Of a stretch of DNA of 64,000 nucleotides, positions 55,471 to 64,000 are shown piece by piece; position 1 is the first letter of the stretch, and each line of letters begins with the position of its first letter. The DNA comes from Mastigias papua (taxonomy: Eukaryota > Cnidaria > Scyphozoa > Rhizostomeae > Mastigiidae). The position numbers and the translations under genes are program-made. The stretch covers positions 5,649,144 through 5,713,143 of the forward strand of contig OZ025270.1 of assembly GCA_964019165.1 (NCBI GenBank), written 5' to 3'. Under the pieces are notes generated by a model. It was not told where the DNA came from. It searched no databases and worked only from the letters and a program-made list of their open reading frames with translations.

Positions 55471-58400
55471 ATGCCGAAATCGCCTTTCGAGAAATTAAAG
55501 TTAGAAAGAAGACAGGCCCGACGCACTTTTACGAAAACTTTCAATGACGCTGCTGTGTTCTTCAAAGAAACTGCTCTTTCCGATGAAGTTCTCTCCACGC
55601 TGAAATCTATCGCATCAGCCCTCAACGCTGAGTTTAAGAATTGTCTGGAATTGGATAAAGAGCTACGTAGCATAGTTCTCGAAGAAATCGACGACCAAAA
55701 TCAACAAGATGCCTTCTTCGATGAAGTCAACGATGTCACATCGGTTAACCGTGGTAAGCTTGCTAAACTTGAATTCTTTTTGTCTAAATTTGACAAGAAA
55801 CGTAATACATCTTCTGAACCTTTGTCTTCTACAACGCATTCTGCCTTACGCTCTAAACTCCCAGATTTACAGCTGCCAATATTTGATGGTAAAATTACTG
55901 AGTGGCTCGGTTTTTGGGAGAGATTTCAATCTCAGGTTGGCAATTTACCAGACTTACCAAATACAGCGAAATTCACGTACTTAATCGGTCAGTTGAGGGG
56001 AGAAGCATTGACAACAGTTAAGGGAATTATCCCCTCCGAGCAAAATTATTCCGTACTAGAAAAGACTCTCGTGGAGAATTTCGGCCATCATAGACGCATA
56101 ATTCGTGCTCATGTGAACAATATACTCACTATGCCAAAGCCTATTCATTCAGTCTCAAGCCTTAGACAATTTTACAACTCCATTATGGGAGATATCCGTT
56201 CCCTTGAGGCACTGGAAATAGATATATCCGCCTGTGCTCCATTCATTGTCCCGATCCTTGAAGAAAAACTTCAACCAAAGGTTCGCAGCTCAATTGGTGA
56301 TTGTGGGGAGGGTAAAAAATTCGATCTCGATTTGTTCACTAAAAATCTAAAGGAGTTCATAAGTAGGGAAGAACAATCACAAGTGAATTTTCCACAGCCC
56401 GCTGAAAGATCAGAATATCAGACGCAAAACTTTCACATCACCAGTACTCTATCGTCAAATGTTAGTACACGTTGTCAACTCTGTAAGGGGCCTCACGCAA
56501 CCTCTCACTGTAATATGACTTCTAACGACAAAATATCCACAGTCATTCGTGAGAAATTATGTCTAAATTGTTTATACTCTGGCCATCTTGTTGCTAATTG
56601 TACTGCCAGGGGACGGTGCGCAAAATGTAAGGGGAAGCATCACACAAGTATTCACGGGATTCGTATCCATCAAAACGCTGTACCTTCTCAATATCCACGC
56701 CAAAAAACCACGGCTAAACCCCCATCTCACACTAGCACCAACAATGCCATAGCTACCGAGGATACGTCAATCACAAAGCCCATGCCGTCGTCATCACGCT
56801 CAACTGCTGTTAATTGCGCCCCCGCCATGCCTCATCCTTCTGATGCTTTAGCAGACGCGTTAGTAGACACTTCTGTCGAAAGTAACGCTATAGGTGCGAT
56901 ATTTCTGAAAACCGCAAAAGCAGTCGCAATTTCCGCCGAAAAGACATTAACAGCTAGACTCTTTTTCGATGAAGGCTCGCAACGCAGCTATATTCGCGCT
57001 GATTTCGCCTCCGCGTTAGATTTAACACCTACATCATTTGAAACATTGTCTGTTTGTGGTTTCGGAGGTACAGTCACTGAAAAGAGGTATGGGGTTACGA
57101 AAATCGGGCTAGCCACCCCTGCTGGAGTGGAATATGTTAATGTTTTAGTAACAGATGAAATAGTTCAACCGTTGAGTCAACACTTTTCCTTTGACATCAA
57201 GTCACACCCCCGTCTTCAAAACCTGAACTTAGCGAATGATTTTTCAGACAGTTCATTTGTCGTAGATATTCTCTTAGGGGCTGACACCGCCTTTCGTTTT
57301 CTTGGCACCGTTTCGGATTCACATTCTATACCGCTTATTCAAGAATCAAAATTCGGACACGTATTATCCGGTCCCATGCTAAGGTCCTCAGAGGCAATCA
57401 ATGTCTCGACGCAAAATGTTCCTGCAATAACTCAAACAATCGCACTGCCTTTCACCGATCTGTCAAATGATCATGTTGACAACGATATTTCCGTTCAGAA
57501 TTTGGTAGACAATTCATCTTTAGGTATTCAACTCGAACGTCTGTTTCAAACGCAATTTGTTTTTGAGCCTGCACAAGATAAGCAATGCAGCGAGTTTTTA
57601 CACTCCTATCGACAACAAATAGAATTTCGCAATGGGTCATATTACGCCCCATTACCGTGGAAACCTGACCACCCCCCGTTGCCATCAAACTTAGCTCTTT
57701 GTCAACAACGCTTAGCACAAGTTACGTCTCGCCTTGATAAACTTGGCCTAATGCAAGCTTACTGTAATGTTATGGCTGAACACTTAGCCAATGGGTACAT
57801 TGAAGAGGTGAAAGACTTACAGACACCCTGGCCTGAGCAGGGGTGTCACTACCTACCCCATTTTTTCGTCCTAAAGGATTCTGAGACTACCCCTCTCCGT
57901 ATTGTTTTTGCAGCGAATTCGGGCAACGTAAGCCTCAATGATTGTCTTTACACCGGTCCATGCCTTCTAAATAACTTAGTAGAGCTCCTCATTCGTTTTC
58001 GCTTTCCTAAATACGCCTTCGTTGCAGACATTCAATGCGCCTTTCTGAACATAAAGCTCAAGGAGGAAGACAGACCGTTTGTTCGCTTCCTCTGGTATAA
58101 GGATAACGATCCTTCCAAAGAAATCTGTGTGTATACCTACACCACAATAGTTTTTGGTCATACCAGCAGTCCAATGACTTTAGGTGCTGTTCTCCTCGAA
58201 CATTTGCAAAAGTATAGTCATCCTACCGCGGTCGACTTATCAAACAAATTGTATGTTGACAATCTCCTATCCGGAGTTGAGAACGAGGCTGACGCAATAA
58301 CCTATTTCGAAAAGGCGCGGGAAATTCTCCGTGAGGGTCATTTTACGCTACGTCAGTGGTCTACTAACTCAGCAGCATTACAGGAAGCTATACGTCTCAA

Positions 58401-60945
58401 TAACGCTGGTTGCACCTCAGAGCTTATTTCTTTACTAGGCTTGTTATGGGATACATCCAATGACACCCTTTCATTTCAAACAAAACAGTTCGACTCACCA
58501 GCTGATTCTCTAACAAAACGCACGGTTCTAAGCATTGCCAGCCAGCTCTTTGACCCTCTTGGTTTAGTTTTACCGGTTACCATCGTCGCCCGTCTCTTCA
58601 TCGCTGAACTTTGGGACGAGCAAATAGGTTGGGATCAACCCTTGCCCCCACCAAAATTTAATGTCTGGCAGAACATCGAAAAGGAATTAAACGCCGTTTC
58701 TTTGCTTCAATTTTCACGTTGGATTGATTTTACCTCCTGTGAACCTGTTTACTTGCACGTGTTTACTGATGCTAGCAAGTCAGTCATAGGAGCCGTAGCA
58801 TACCTTTGTCAAGGAAAGAAATCTGTTCTTATCGGTTCAAAATCCAAACTAGCGCCTCGCAGTAAGCATACGCTCACCATCCCGCAACTCGAACTCAGTG
58901 CCATGCTACTTGGTGTTCAATTTTGTGAAAACATACTATGCATTGTTCGAAAGGATTTTCTGGATGTTTGTGTCCGCCTTTGGACTGACTCAGAAATCGC
59001 ATTATTTTGGCTTTCCTCAACACGTAAGTTGAAGCAATTCGTTCAGAATAAAGTCGATGCAATCCGTAGCAAATTTGAGACTTCTTGTTGGGGCCACACC
59101 CCCTCCCAGGACAACCCAGCTGATCTGGTTTCTCGTGGATGTTCGGCAAAAGCACTTCAAACTTCCACCATATGGCACACAGGACTTTCCTGGATCTGTC
59201 ACAAGTCATTATGGCCACAGTGGCCTAAGTCTGCAGTTACATCAGCTACAGTTATGACCGTTGTCACCGAACAACAGTTACCTACGCAAGATGTCAGTAT
59301 TTGCAACATCATTGATATTCGAAAGTTTAACTATTATTCACGTCTTTTGAATACCTCTGTCTATGTTTTACGGTTCTGTTATCGTACAGGAGTCAAGGGT
59401 ACACCAACAGTTGATGAGCTCCAATCTACGGAGAATGCCTGGCTCAGGCATGAACAACAACGCTACTATCCTCAGGTATTCTCGTATTTACTTTCACCTG
59501 AACCACGTCGTAATCTGCATATTCCACCTATCGTCCGTCAATTAAACTTATTCCTTGGAGAAGATGGTCTTATTCATACCAAGGGTCGCTTCACCCGTAA
59601 TTCATCTCTGATTTTACTTCCAAAACACTCCTATCTAACCAAATTGATAATTTTGAATTGTCACCATCGCATGTGCCACGTTGGAGTTGGAGGAACAATT
59701 GTCTCTCTCCGTGACCGTTTCTGGGTACCATCTGCTCGCTCTGAGACTCGTCGTTATCTCAGTAAATGTGTCCAATGCAAGAGAGTATCAGGTCGACACT
59801 ATTCTCTTTCACTGCCTCCTGAATTGCCTCATTTTCGGTTCGATACATCCATCCGACCGTTCTCAAACGTTGGTATTGATTTTACGGGGCATCTCATTGT
59901 CAAAAATCGTTCTGGAGAACATATCAAGGTTTATATCTGCTTATTCACGTGCCTAACAACCCGAGCCATAAATCTGGAGATTGTCGAAGATATGACTACG
60001 TCATCCTTTCTTCAAGCCTTTCGACGTCACTGCAGCCTCTTCTCCACACCCAGACTTCTTTTGTCGGATAATGCTCAAACGTTCAAGTGTGCAGATCAAG
60101 ATTTGGAAATTTTGCTCTCTCATTTCGATTCTTTGCCTGTAAAAAACGCTTTAGCACAACGCCGCATTAGGTTTCTCTACATTCCCGACCGTAGTCCCCA
60201 TTGGGGTGGAGTCTATGAACGACTAATTGGCTTAGTTAAATCGTCTTTGAAAAAGGTCTTAGGCCGTTCTCTAATTACGTTGGCAGAGCTTTACACTCTA
60301 ATTAAGGAAATTCAAGCCGTTCTGAACGATCGCCCGCTTACGTCTCTGAACTCAGAACTTGACGATTTAGAGCCGCTTACACCAAGTCATCTGCTGTTTG
60401 GCTTTAATGTAACATCGTTGCCTCACCCACCTTTAGATTCAGATGCATACGATCCAACATTTGGAGATTCGGACAGAATTACGCGTGCGCAACACCAGAG
60501 AACATCTCTATACAATCATTTCATAAACCGATTTCAGCGGGAATATATGTCCACTTTACGTGAGATGCATTCCAATCAAAATAACAAACGAATCGAGCCT
60601 CAAAATACCATCAAAAGAGGAGATATAGTTCTCGTTGCCGATACAGACATGTCAAAGCACCGTTGGCCTTTAGGCGTCGTCGACAAGCTAATACAAGGGA
60701 ACGACAATTACTGTAGAGCCGCAGTCGTAAGAACCGCAAGCGGACACACTACGCGTTCTATCGTCAAATTATATCCGTTGGAACTAAATGTGCGTGAAGA
60801 TCGTCCTGAAGAACGTACTGTAGAAAGCTCGGGCATAAACTCTAGTGAAGAGCATTGCATCGACAAAAAAAGACCTAAAAGACTTGCCGCCAGCTCGGCA
60901 CGCGAAAAGATTAGGAAACAACTAATAGACAACAGTCAAGATTAG
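55471..60945 (+). CDS. BEL/Pao gag-pol polyprotein, intact
   Basis: 1824 residues in one open frame. Gag (about 1-330) has the DUF1759 core PIFDGKITEWLGFWERF (about 134-150) and ends in three Cys/His knuckles: CQLCKGPHATSHC (335), CLNCLYSGHLVANC (364) and CAKCKGKHHTSIHG (383). The aspartic protease site is FFDEGSQRSYI (about 499), with Glu-Gly-Ser instead of the more usual Ser/Thr-Gly-Ser. Reverse transcriptase has VFAANSGNVSLNDC (813) and the LYVDNLLSG catalytic box (927), YVDN rather than YVDD, a variant common in Pao-like elements. RNase H has FTDASKS (1097), PQLELSAM (1136) and LWTDSEIALFW (1170). Integrase has the His/Cys zinc domain (HHRMCHVG, 1397; CVQCKR, 1432) and the catalytic Asp, Asp, Glu in VGIDF (1467), LSDNAQ (1530) and GVYERLIG (1580). 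A DUF5641-type tail (DIVLVADTDMSKHRWPLG) ends it. Confidence 0.95.
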   Translation: MPKSPFEKLKLERRQARRTFTKTFNDAAVFFKETALSDEVLSTLKSIASALNAEFKNCLELDKELRSIVLEEIDDQNQQDAFFDEVNDVTSVNRGKLAKLEFFLSKFDKKRNTSSEPLSSTTHSALRSKLPDLQLPIFDGKITEWLGFWERFQSQVGNLPDLPNTAKFTYLIGQLRGEALTTVKGIIPSEQNYSVLEKTLVENFGHHRRIIRAHVNNILTMPKPIHSVSSLRQFYNSIMGDIRSLEALEIDISACAPFIVPILEEKLQPKVRSSIGDCGEGKKFDLDLFTKNLKEFISREEQSQVNFPQPAERSEYQTQNFHITSTLSSNVSTRCQLCKGPHATSHCNMTSNDKISTVIREKLCLNCLYSGHLVANCTARGRCAKCKGKHHTSIHGIRIHQNAVPSQYPRQKTTAKPPSHTSTNNAIATEDTSITKPMPSSSRSTAVNCAPAMPHPSDALADALVDTSVESNAIGAIFLKTAKAVAISAEKTLTARLFFDEGSQRSYIRADFASALDLTPTSFETLSVCGFGGTVTEKRYGVTKIGLATPAGVEYVNVLVTDEIVQPLSQHFSFDIKSHPRLQNLNLANDFSDSSFVVDILLGADTAFRFLGTVSDSHSIPLIQESKFGHVLSGPMLRSSEAINVSTQNVPAITQTIALPFTDLSNDHVDNDISVQNLVDNSSLGIQLERLFQTQFVFEPAQDKQCSEFLHSYRQQIEFRNGSYYAPLPWKPDHPPLPSNLALCQQRLAQVTSRLDKLGLMQAYCNVMAEHLANGYIEEVKDLQTPWPEQGCHYLPHFFVLKDSETTPLRIVFAANSGNVSLNDCLYTGPCLLNNLVELLIRFRFPKYAFVADIQCAFLNIKLKEEDRPFVRFLWYKDNDPSKEICVYTYTTIVFGHTSSPMTLGAVLLEHLQKYSHPTAVDLSNKLYVDNLLSGVENEADAITYFEKAREILREGHFTLRQWSTNSAALQEAIRLNNAGCTSELISLLGLLWDTSNDTLSFQTKQFDSPADSLTKRTVLSIASQLFDPLGLVLPVTIVARLFIAELWDEQIGWDQPLPPPKFNVWQNIEKELNAVSLLQFSRWIDFTSCEPVYLHVFTDASKSVIGAVAYLCQGKKSVLIGSKSKLAPRSKHTLTIPQLELSAMLLGVQFCENILCIVRKDFLDVCVRLWTDSEIALFWLSSTRKLKQFVQNKVDAIRSKFETSCWGHTPSQDNPADLVSRGCSAKALQTSTIWHTGLSWICHKSLWPQWPKSAVTSATVMTVVTEQQLPTQDVSICNIIDIRKFNYYSRLLNTSVYVLRFCYRTGVKGTPTVDELQSTENAWLRHEQQRYYPQVFSYLLSPEPRRNLHIPPIVRQLNLFLGEDGLIHTKGRFTRNSSLILLPKHSYLTKLIILNCHHRMCHVGVGGTIVSLRDRFWVPSARSETRRYLSKCVQCKRVSGRHYSLSLPPELPHFRFDTSIRPFSNVGIDFTGHLIVKNRSGEHIKVYICLFTCLTTRAINLEIVEDMTTSSFLQAFRRHCSLFSTPRLLLSDNAQTFKCADQDLEILLSHFDSLPVKNALAQRRIRFLYIPDRSPHWGGVYERLIGLVKSSLKKVLGRSLITLAELYTLIKEIQAVLNDRPLTSLNSELDDLEPLTPSHLLFGFNVTSLPHPPLDSDAYDPTFGDSDRITRAQHQRTSLYNHFINRFQREYMSTLREMHSNQNNKRIEPQNTIKRGDIVLVADTDMSKHRWPLGVVDKLIQGNDNYCRAAVVRTASGHTTRSIVKLYPLELNVREDRPEERTVESSGINSSEEHCIDKKRPKRLAASSAREKIRKQLIDNSQD

Positions 60946-60966
60946 TTTTAGCCCCGGCCCCCAGTA

Positions 60967-61171
60967 TGTCAAATATTCATTGAGGACTGGGCTCTAGTGC
61001 GCAGAGTGCACTTAGCAAGGACTGGACAATAGTTTTATTCATTCGGTTTTCACAGTAATACGTTAACGTCATGCTTACAGTTGTTCATTATAAACGTTTT
61101 GTATATAGTTCTATTAATATGTTTTGTATATATTTCTGAACTAAGTCGTCTCTATTCGCACGTTCTACACA
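60967..61171 (+). repeat. BEL/Pao copy 2, right LTR
   Basis: Same as the left LTR over all 205 bases by eye. The sequence before it (CCCCGGCCCCCAG) is pyrimidine-rich, so no ordinary purine tract is visible. Confidence 0.95.
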
Positions 61172-62124
61172 AGCGTAGAGTAGAGAGGAATAGCTGGGAA
61201 ACAGGAAACCATATATCCTAAGGTTCTTGCCACATCACGAATTTTTACAATAGAGGCATGTTGATTGATATATCGCAAGAATTTTAATATTTTCTCAAAT
61301 CGTTTTTGGGTAAGAGATATTTGCATTGCTACAGAATCTAACACAAATCCTAAAAATACGATTTGTTGTTTATGAATAAATTCCGATTTTATTGGATGGG
61401 CGACAAAGCCAAGTGTATCAAATAAAGCTAATGTTGCTGTTACAGTCTCAATGCAACCATGGTAGGTTTCATGTTGCAAATAGATATCATCAATATAGCT
61501 TGAGACAAGATGACCTCGTTCCCGTAATACGGCCAAAGGAGGTTTTAGCAATTTTGTGAACTTGCGTGGACAAGATGCTAGACCATTGGGAAAAGCAGTG
61601 TACTGATAAAGCTGTCCTAGGAACTGAAAACTTAGGTATTTTTGATAAAGTGGATGAATAGGCACCCTATAGTAAGCATCTTTTAAGTCTATCGAGACCA
61701 TCCAGCAATTTGGGGTTATCATTGAGGCTACTGTTTGAATTGAATCCATTGTAAAGTGATAATAAGCGACATGAGAATTCAATGCCTTAAGGTTGAGAAT
61801 CAATCTAATTTTATTATCAGGCTTAGGCACAGTAAATATAGGCGAGACAAACTCAGTTGCTTCATGTTCACATGGGATAACAACTCGATTGGCAAGCAGA
61901 GACTTAATCTCCACCTTGACCTTTGAAATAGTGTCATTTGAAATATGATTATCTGGACAGCTATTATTGATAGGAGGGGGCCCATTAAATTCAATTAGAT
62001 CCCCTGCAACCATTTGCAGAATGTATTTATCTGAGGTAATTTTCTGCCAGTGATGAAAATAATATTTGATTTGCCCTGCGGTAAAAAGTTTACCTTTCGC
62101 TTGTAGATAAGGGCATAATATCAT
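61172..62124 (-). pseudogene. DIRS reverse transcriptase, part before the BEL insertion
   Basis: A clean - strand frame: PIFTVPKPDNKIRLILNLKA, MVSIDLKDAYYRVPIH (motif A), YQYTAFPNGLASCPRKFTKL, and LVSSYIDDIYLQHE (YIDD catalytic box), then LGFVLDSVAMQISLTQ. The start ATG at 62124 overlaps the gag stop as ATGA. The frame is cut at 61172 by the BEL/Pao element and continues with RNase H at 55226. As a gene it is broken, but this portion has no damage of its own. Confidence 0.88.
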
Positions 62125-63104
62125 TTAAAGAAATTGGCTACCATATCATTTACTTGTTCCAACTGTGCCATGGTTTCTTTTTGATTTGCTGGACTGAGCT
62201 GTAATGACCTTGGGGCTTTCTGGGAGGACGTGCCGTCCTCCCCCGCTGCGATAAAAAAGACTGACCATAAGGTTTGCTTTGTACATTTTGCACTGAGGCT
62301 CAAAATTGTGAGACCCCTCGAGCTCTTTATTAAAATTGATGTGAGAGACTCAAGACAGTGATAGGCTCTTCTCTGTTCAGAACATAACATAACACTCACA
62401 CTAACTTCGAGAAGCAAATATAAAGGGTATAAATCCTATCAAAACAATTATCGCAGCGTGATCCGTCAGTCACTGTAATATGAGTCATATTCCAACACTC
62501 TTTGGGGCGAATTCTGCACAATTTTCCCCATTGTCTTGATTTCGTGTATTGTTTTTGAGATGTCATTTCCAAACAAAAATTTGTCGGATTTTGTTGAGCG
62601 ATTGCACGCATATTTGAAATCAGCATTAAGATATGGGTGGAGAGCTTCTTTGCGACGATACGACAGCTCTTTACAAATAGACCCCAAAAGGGTTATTACA
62701 TCAATGAGACGTGTAGCAATAGCCTTATGTTCCAATGGTTTGGTGTTATCACGAGACAAGAGCAAATCATTTAATGATGTTGCAATAGCACCAGATGCAA
62801 CGACAAGGGTATCTTGCATAGCTACTAGAGCTCGGTCAACCCCTTTTGCATCTGGTTTTAAAGGATTCCAAATATGCTCGTTTACCGGTGGCCAGAATAT
62901 CTCAGTACATTTTTCTGGAACCATGTATTTGGCTTTGATTTGCTTTCGCTGACCAGTCTCAAGCTCAGTTTTGAAGCGATCATTCACTAAAGTTGCCACA
63001 TTTGGCAAGATTGGAGGACCTTTAGGGACAGTCATGCTGGTAGAGCTATCAATGCTCTCAAGAAAAACATCAGAAGGCATAAGTGTAATATGTAATTTCC
63101 CCAT
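62121..63104 (-). pseudogene. DIRS gag-like gene, frameshifted
   Basis: The first frame (63104-62466) begins MGKLHITLMPSDVFLE and contains VNDRFKTELETGQRKQIKAK, ALVAMQDTLVVASGAIAT, ATRLIDVITLLGSICKELSY and KFLFGNDISKTIHEIK, the usual signature of DIRS gag proteins. The C-terminal part (62417-62121) is in another frame, ending LEQVNDMVANFFK. The gypsy-like LTR begins six bases upstream of the start, so the true N-terminus or leader may be lost. Confidence 0.75.
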
Positions 63105-63110
63105 GATATA

Positions 63111-63271
63111 TGTAATATTACTGTAATCCGTTTTGATGTGTTGATGTGTGTCATGTTGTGCTGTCCTGTCCGTATGAAACTCGTTGTAAAATTGAGAATT
63201 GATTCAGAGTGTGATTTGTATGATTAGAGAAAATACCTCTGACTCTACCTGAAGTTATCTGCCACGTTACA
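63111..63271 (+). repeat. Gypsy-like LTR candidate
   Basis: TG...CA borders with short inverted ends TGTAA/TTACA, placed directly between the DIRS gag start and the primer-binding region. Not confirmed by a second copy. Confidence 0.6.
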
Positions 63272-63304
63272 AATTGGTGACAGGATTTTATTGGACCAGT
63301 CTCG

Positions 63305-64000
63305 ATGGCTACCACCATATTACCTGAACGATTCGGTGAAGGAAATTTTCGCCTCTGGCTGCAACAATTTCAGCGTTGTGCTCTCGCGAATTCTTGGGAT
63401 GAAGCCACACGCCTAGTCAAACTGCCAGCGTTTCTACAAGGACCCGCCGCCACCTACTTCGAAAGCTTACCTGCCGACCAGAAGAATACTTTTGACTCAT
63501 TAACATCGAACCTTCTGACTTGTTCTCGCCAGTGATTCATCGTGAACGTCATTATCGTGACTTTGAGCATATGACCCTCAGGCCATCTGAGGATCCCACC
63601 CTCTTTTTATGGCGGTTGAAGGAATGCCTTCGTAGTGCTGAGCCAGATTTATCGGACTCTGCCTTTGACGCACTATTACGTCGGCAATTTATGAAGGCTC
63701 TTCCTTCTAGCATAAAGCTAAAGCTTTTCGAGATCGATCCTACACCCTCGTTGGAAAGAATACTATCATTCGCACAGCGTTTTCGTGCCCTTCATGACTT
63801 GTCCAACGACGGTGCCGACATGACTTGTGGTGCGACATCAGAGGCTCCTCCTCCAACTGCTGCTGATGGCTTCCAGCAAATTGAGGCTGCTCAAAAGCAA
63901 CAGGAAGTACGGCTTTCTCAACTGCAATCTTCCGTCGACAATTTGGTAGCTGCGTTGTCCACTCAACCGCCTACACGCCCCGCCACTCGTCCTCGCCAGG
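63305..64000 (+). pseudogene. Gypsy-like gag, 5' part, one frameshift
   Basis: The frame begins MATTILPERFGEGNFRLWLQ and LPAFLQGPAATYFESLPADQ, the retroviral-type capsid N-terminal domain of metazoan gypsy elements. It slips once near 63505-63515. The other frame then carries HYRDFEHMTLRPSEDPTLFL, LKECLRSAEPDLSD and ALLRRQFMKALPSSIKLKLF and stays open to the window edge, ending in a Gln-rich coiled coil and Pro/Thr-rich linker. The slip could also be a programmed or assembly artefact. Confidence 0.75.

Larger units (their letters stand above)
55227..61171 (+). mobile_element. Complete BEL/Pao retrotransposon copy 2, apparently intact
   Basis: 5945 bp with 205-bp LTRs (55227-55431 and 60967-61171) between which I see no difference. 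The perfect target duplication AGCGT lies at 55222-55226 and 61172-61176. One uninterrupted gag-pol frame fills the inside. This is a recent insertion into the DIRS element and has all parts needed for movement. Confidence 0.95.
51713..63110 (-). mobile_element. DIRS-type tyrosine-recombinase retrotransposon with two insertions
   Basis: On the - strand, gag (63104-62121), RT/RNase H (62124-61172 and 55226-54406) and tyrosine recombinase (54484-54056 and 52636-51874) form one DIRS element. A BEL/Pao element (55227-61171) interrupts the RT/RNase H region and a hAT (52645-54047) interrupts the recombinase. Homology resumes correctly across both. The 5' end is covered by a gypsy-like LTR at 63111. 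Confidence 0.88.
63111..64000 (+). mobile_element. LTR retrotransposon, gypsy-like, running off the window
   Basis: A 161-bp LTR candidate (63111-63271, TGTAATATTA to CACGTTACA) is followed by a TTGGTGACAGGA primer-binding region and a gag gene. The second LTR, pol and the target duplication are outside the window. Confidence 0.7.

Noticed and set aside
57452..59218. Several - strand frames of 60-107 codons
   Set aside because: All lie opposite the intact BEL gag-pol and show no own motifs.

Overview
The window is animal nuclear DNA, most likely from an aquatic invertebrate. It is built almost entirely of nested mobile elements, with no host protein gene that I can recognise. The mix of families (Polinton, CR1-like LINE, Ty1/copia, BEL/Pao, Ty3/gypsy, DIRS, Penelope, hAT, a TA-inserting element and a tRNA-derived repeat) is typical of cnidarians, molluscs, echinoderms and similar animals. 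I cannot name the species. The standard genetic code fits all long frames.

Region 1 (83-19200) is a decayed, very AT-rich Polinton/Maverick (adintovirus-like) endogenous element. Left to right on the + strand it has the tail of an integrase, an unknown acidic protein, a protein-primed family B DNA polymerase, an unknown coiled-coil/basic protein, a penton-like minor capsid protein, a small virion protein, the double-jelly-roll major capsid protein, a minor-virion/adenain-like protease gene, a lectin-type fiber, a 30-residue membrane peptide, a long fiber split by a 3-kb insertion, and a Cys/His-rich unknown. Three - strand genes follow: a zinc-ribbon peptide and two ankyrin proteins with giant-virus-style repeats. 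No packaging ATPase is visible. Nearly every gene starts right after an AT-only box. Capsid genes and non-capsid genes appear to use different versions of it. Frameshifts and in-frame stops show the element is dead.

Region 2 (19200-20745) has no gene but holds two diverged copies of a module with large hairpins, a short iteron-like array and a 26-30 bp minisatellite. Region 3 (20745-33180) holds a broken LINE on the - strand with an esterase-type ORF1, then a BEL/Pao gag relic split by a decayed hAT transposon with a perfect 8-bp target duplication, then about 5 kb with only simple repeats.

Region 4 (33181-46095) is one Ty1/copia element on the - strand, cut twice. A 2.6-kb TA-flanked element bounded by two directly repeated MITE copies sits in gag. 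A terminal-inverted-repeat element sits in the right LTR and itself carries a gag-less BEL/Pao copy. Region 5 (46096-51420) has a tRNA-like repeat, a truncated Penelope-like element with inverted pseudo-LTRs and a 12-bp target duplication, and a second LINE fragment.

Region 6 (51420-63110) is a DIRS-type element on the - strand (gag, RT/RNase H, tyrosine recombinase). It is interrupted by a 1.4-kb non-autonomous hAT (8-bp TSD) and by a complete BEL/Pao element at 55227-61171. That BEL/Pao copy has an intact 1824-residue gag-pol, no difference seen between its 205-bp LTRs and a perfect 5-bp TSD, so it is the youngest and possibly still active insertion. The window ends in the LTR and gag of a Ty3/gypsy-like element (63111-64000).
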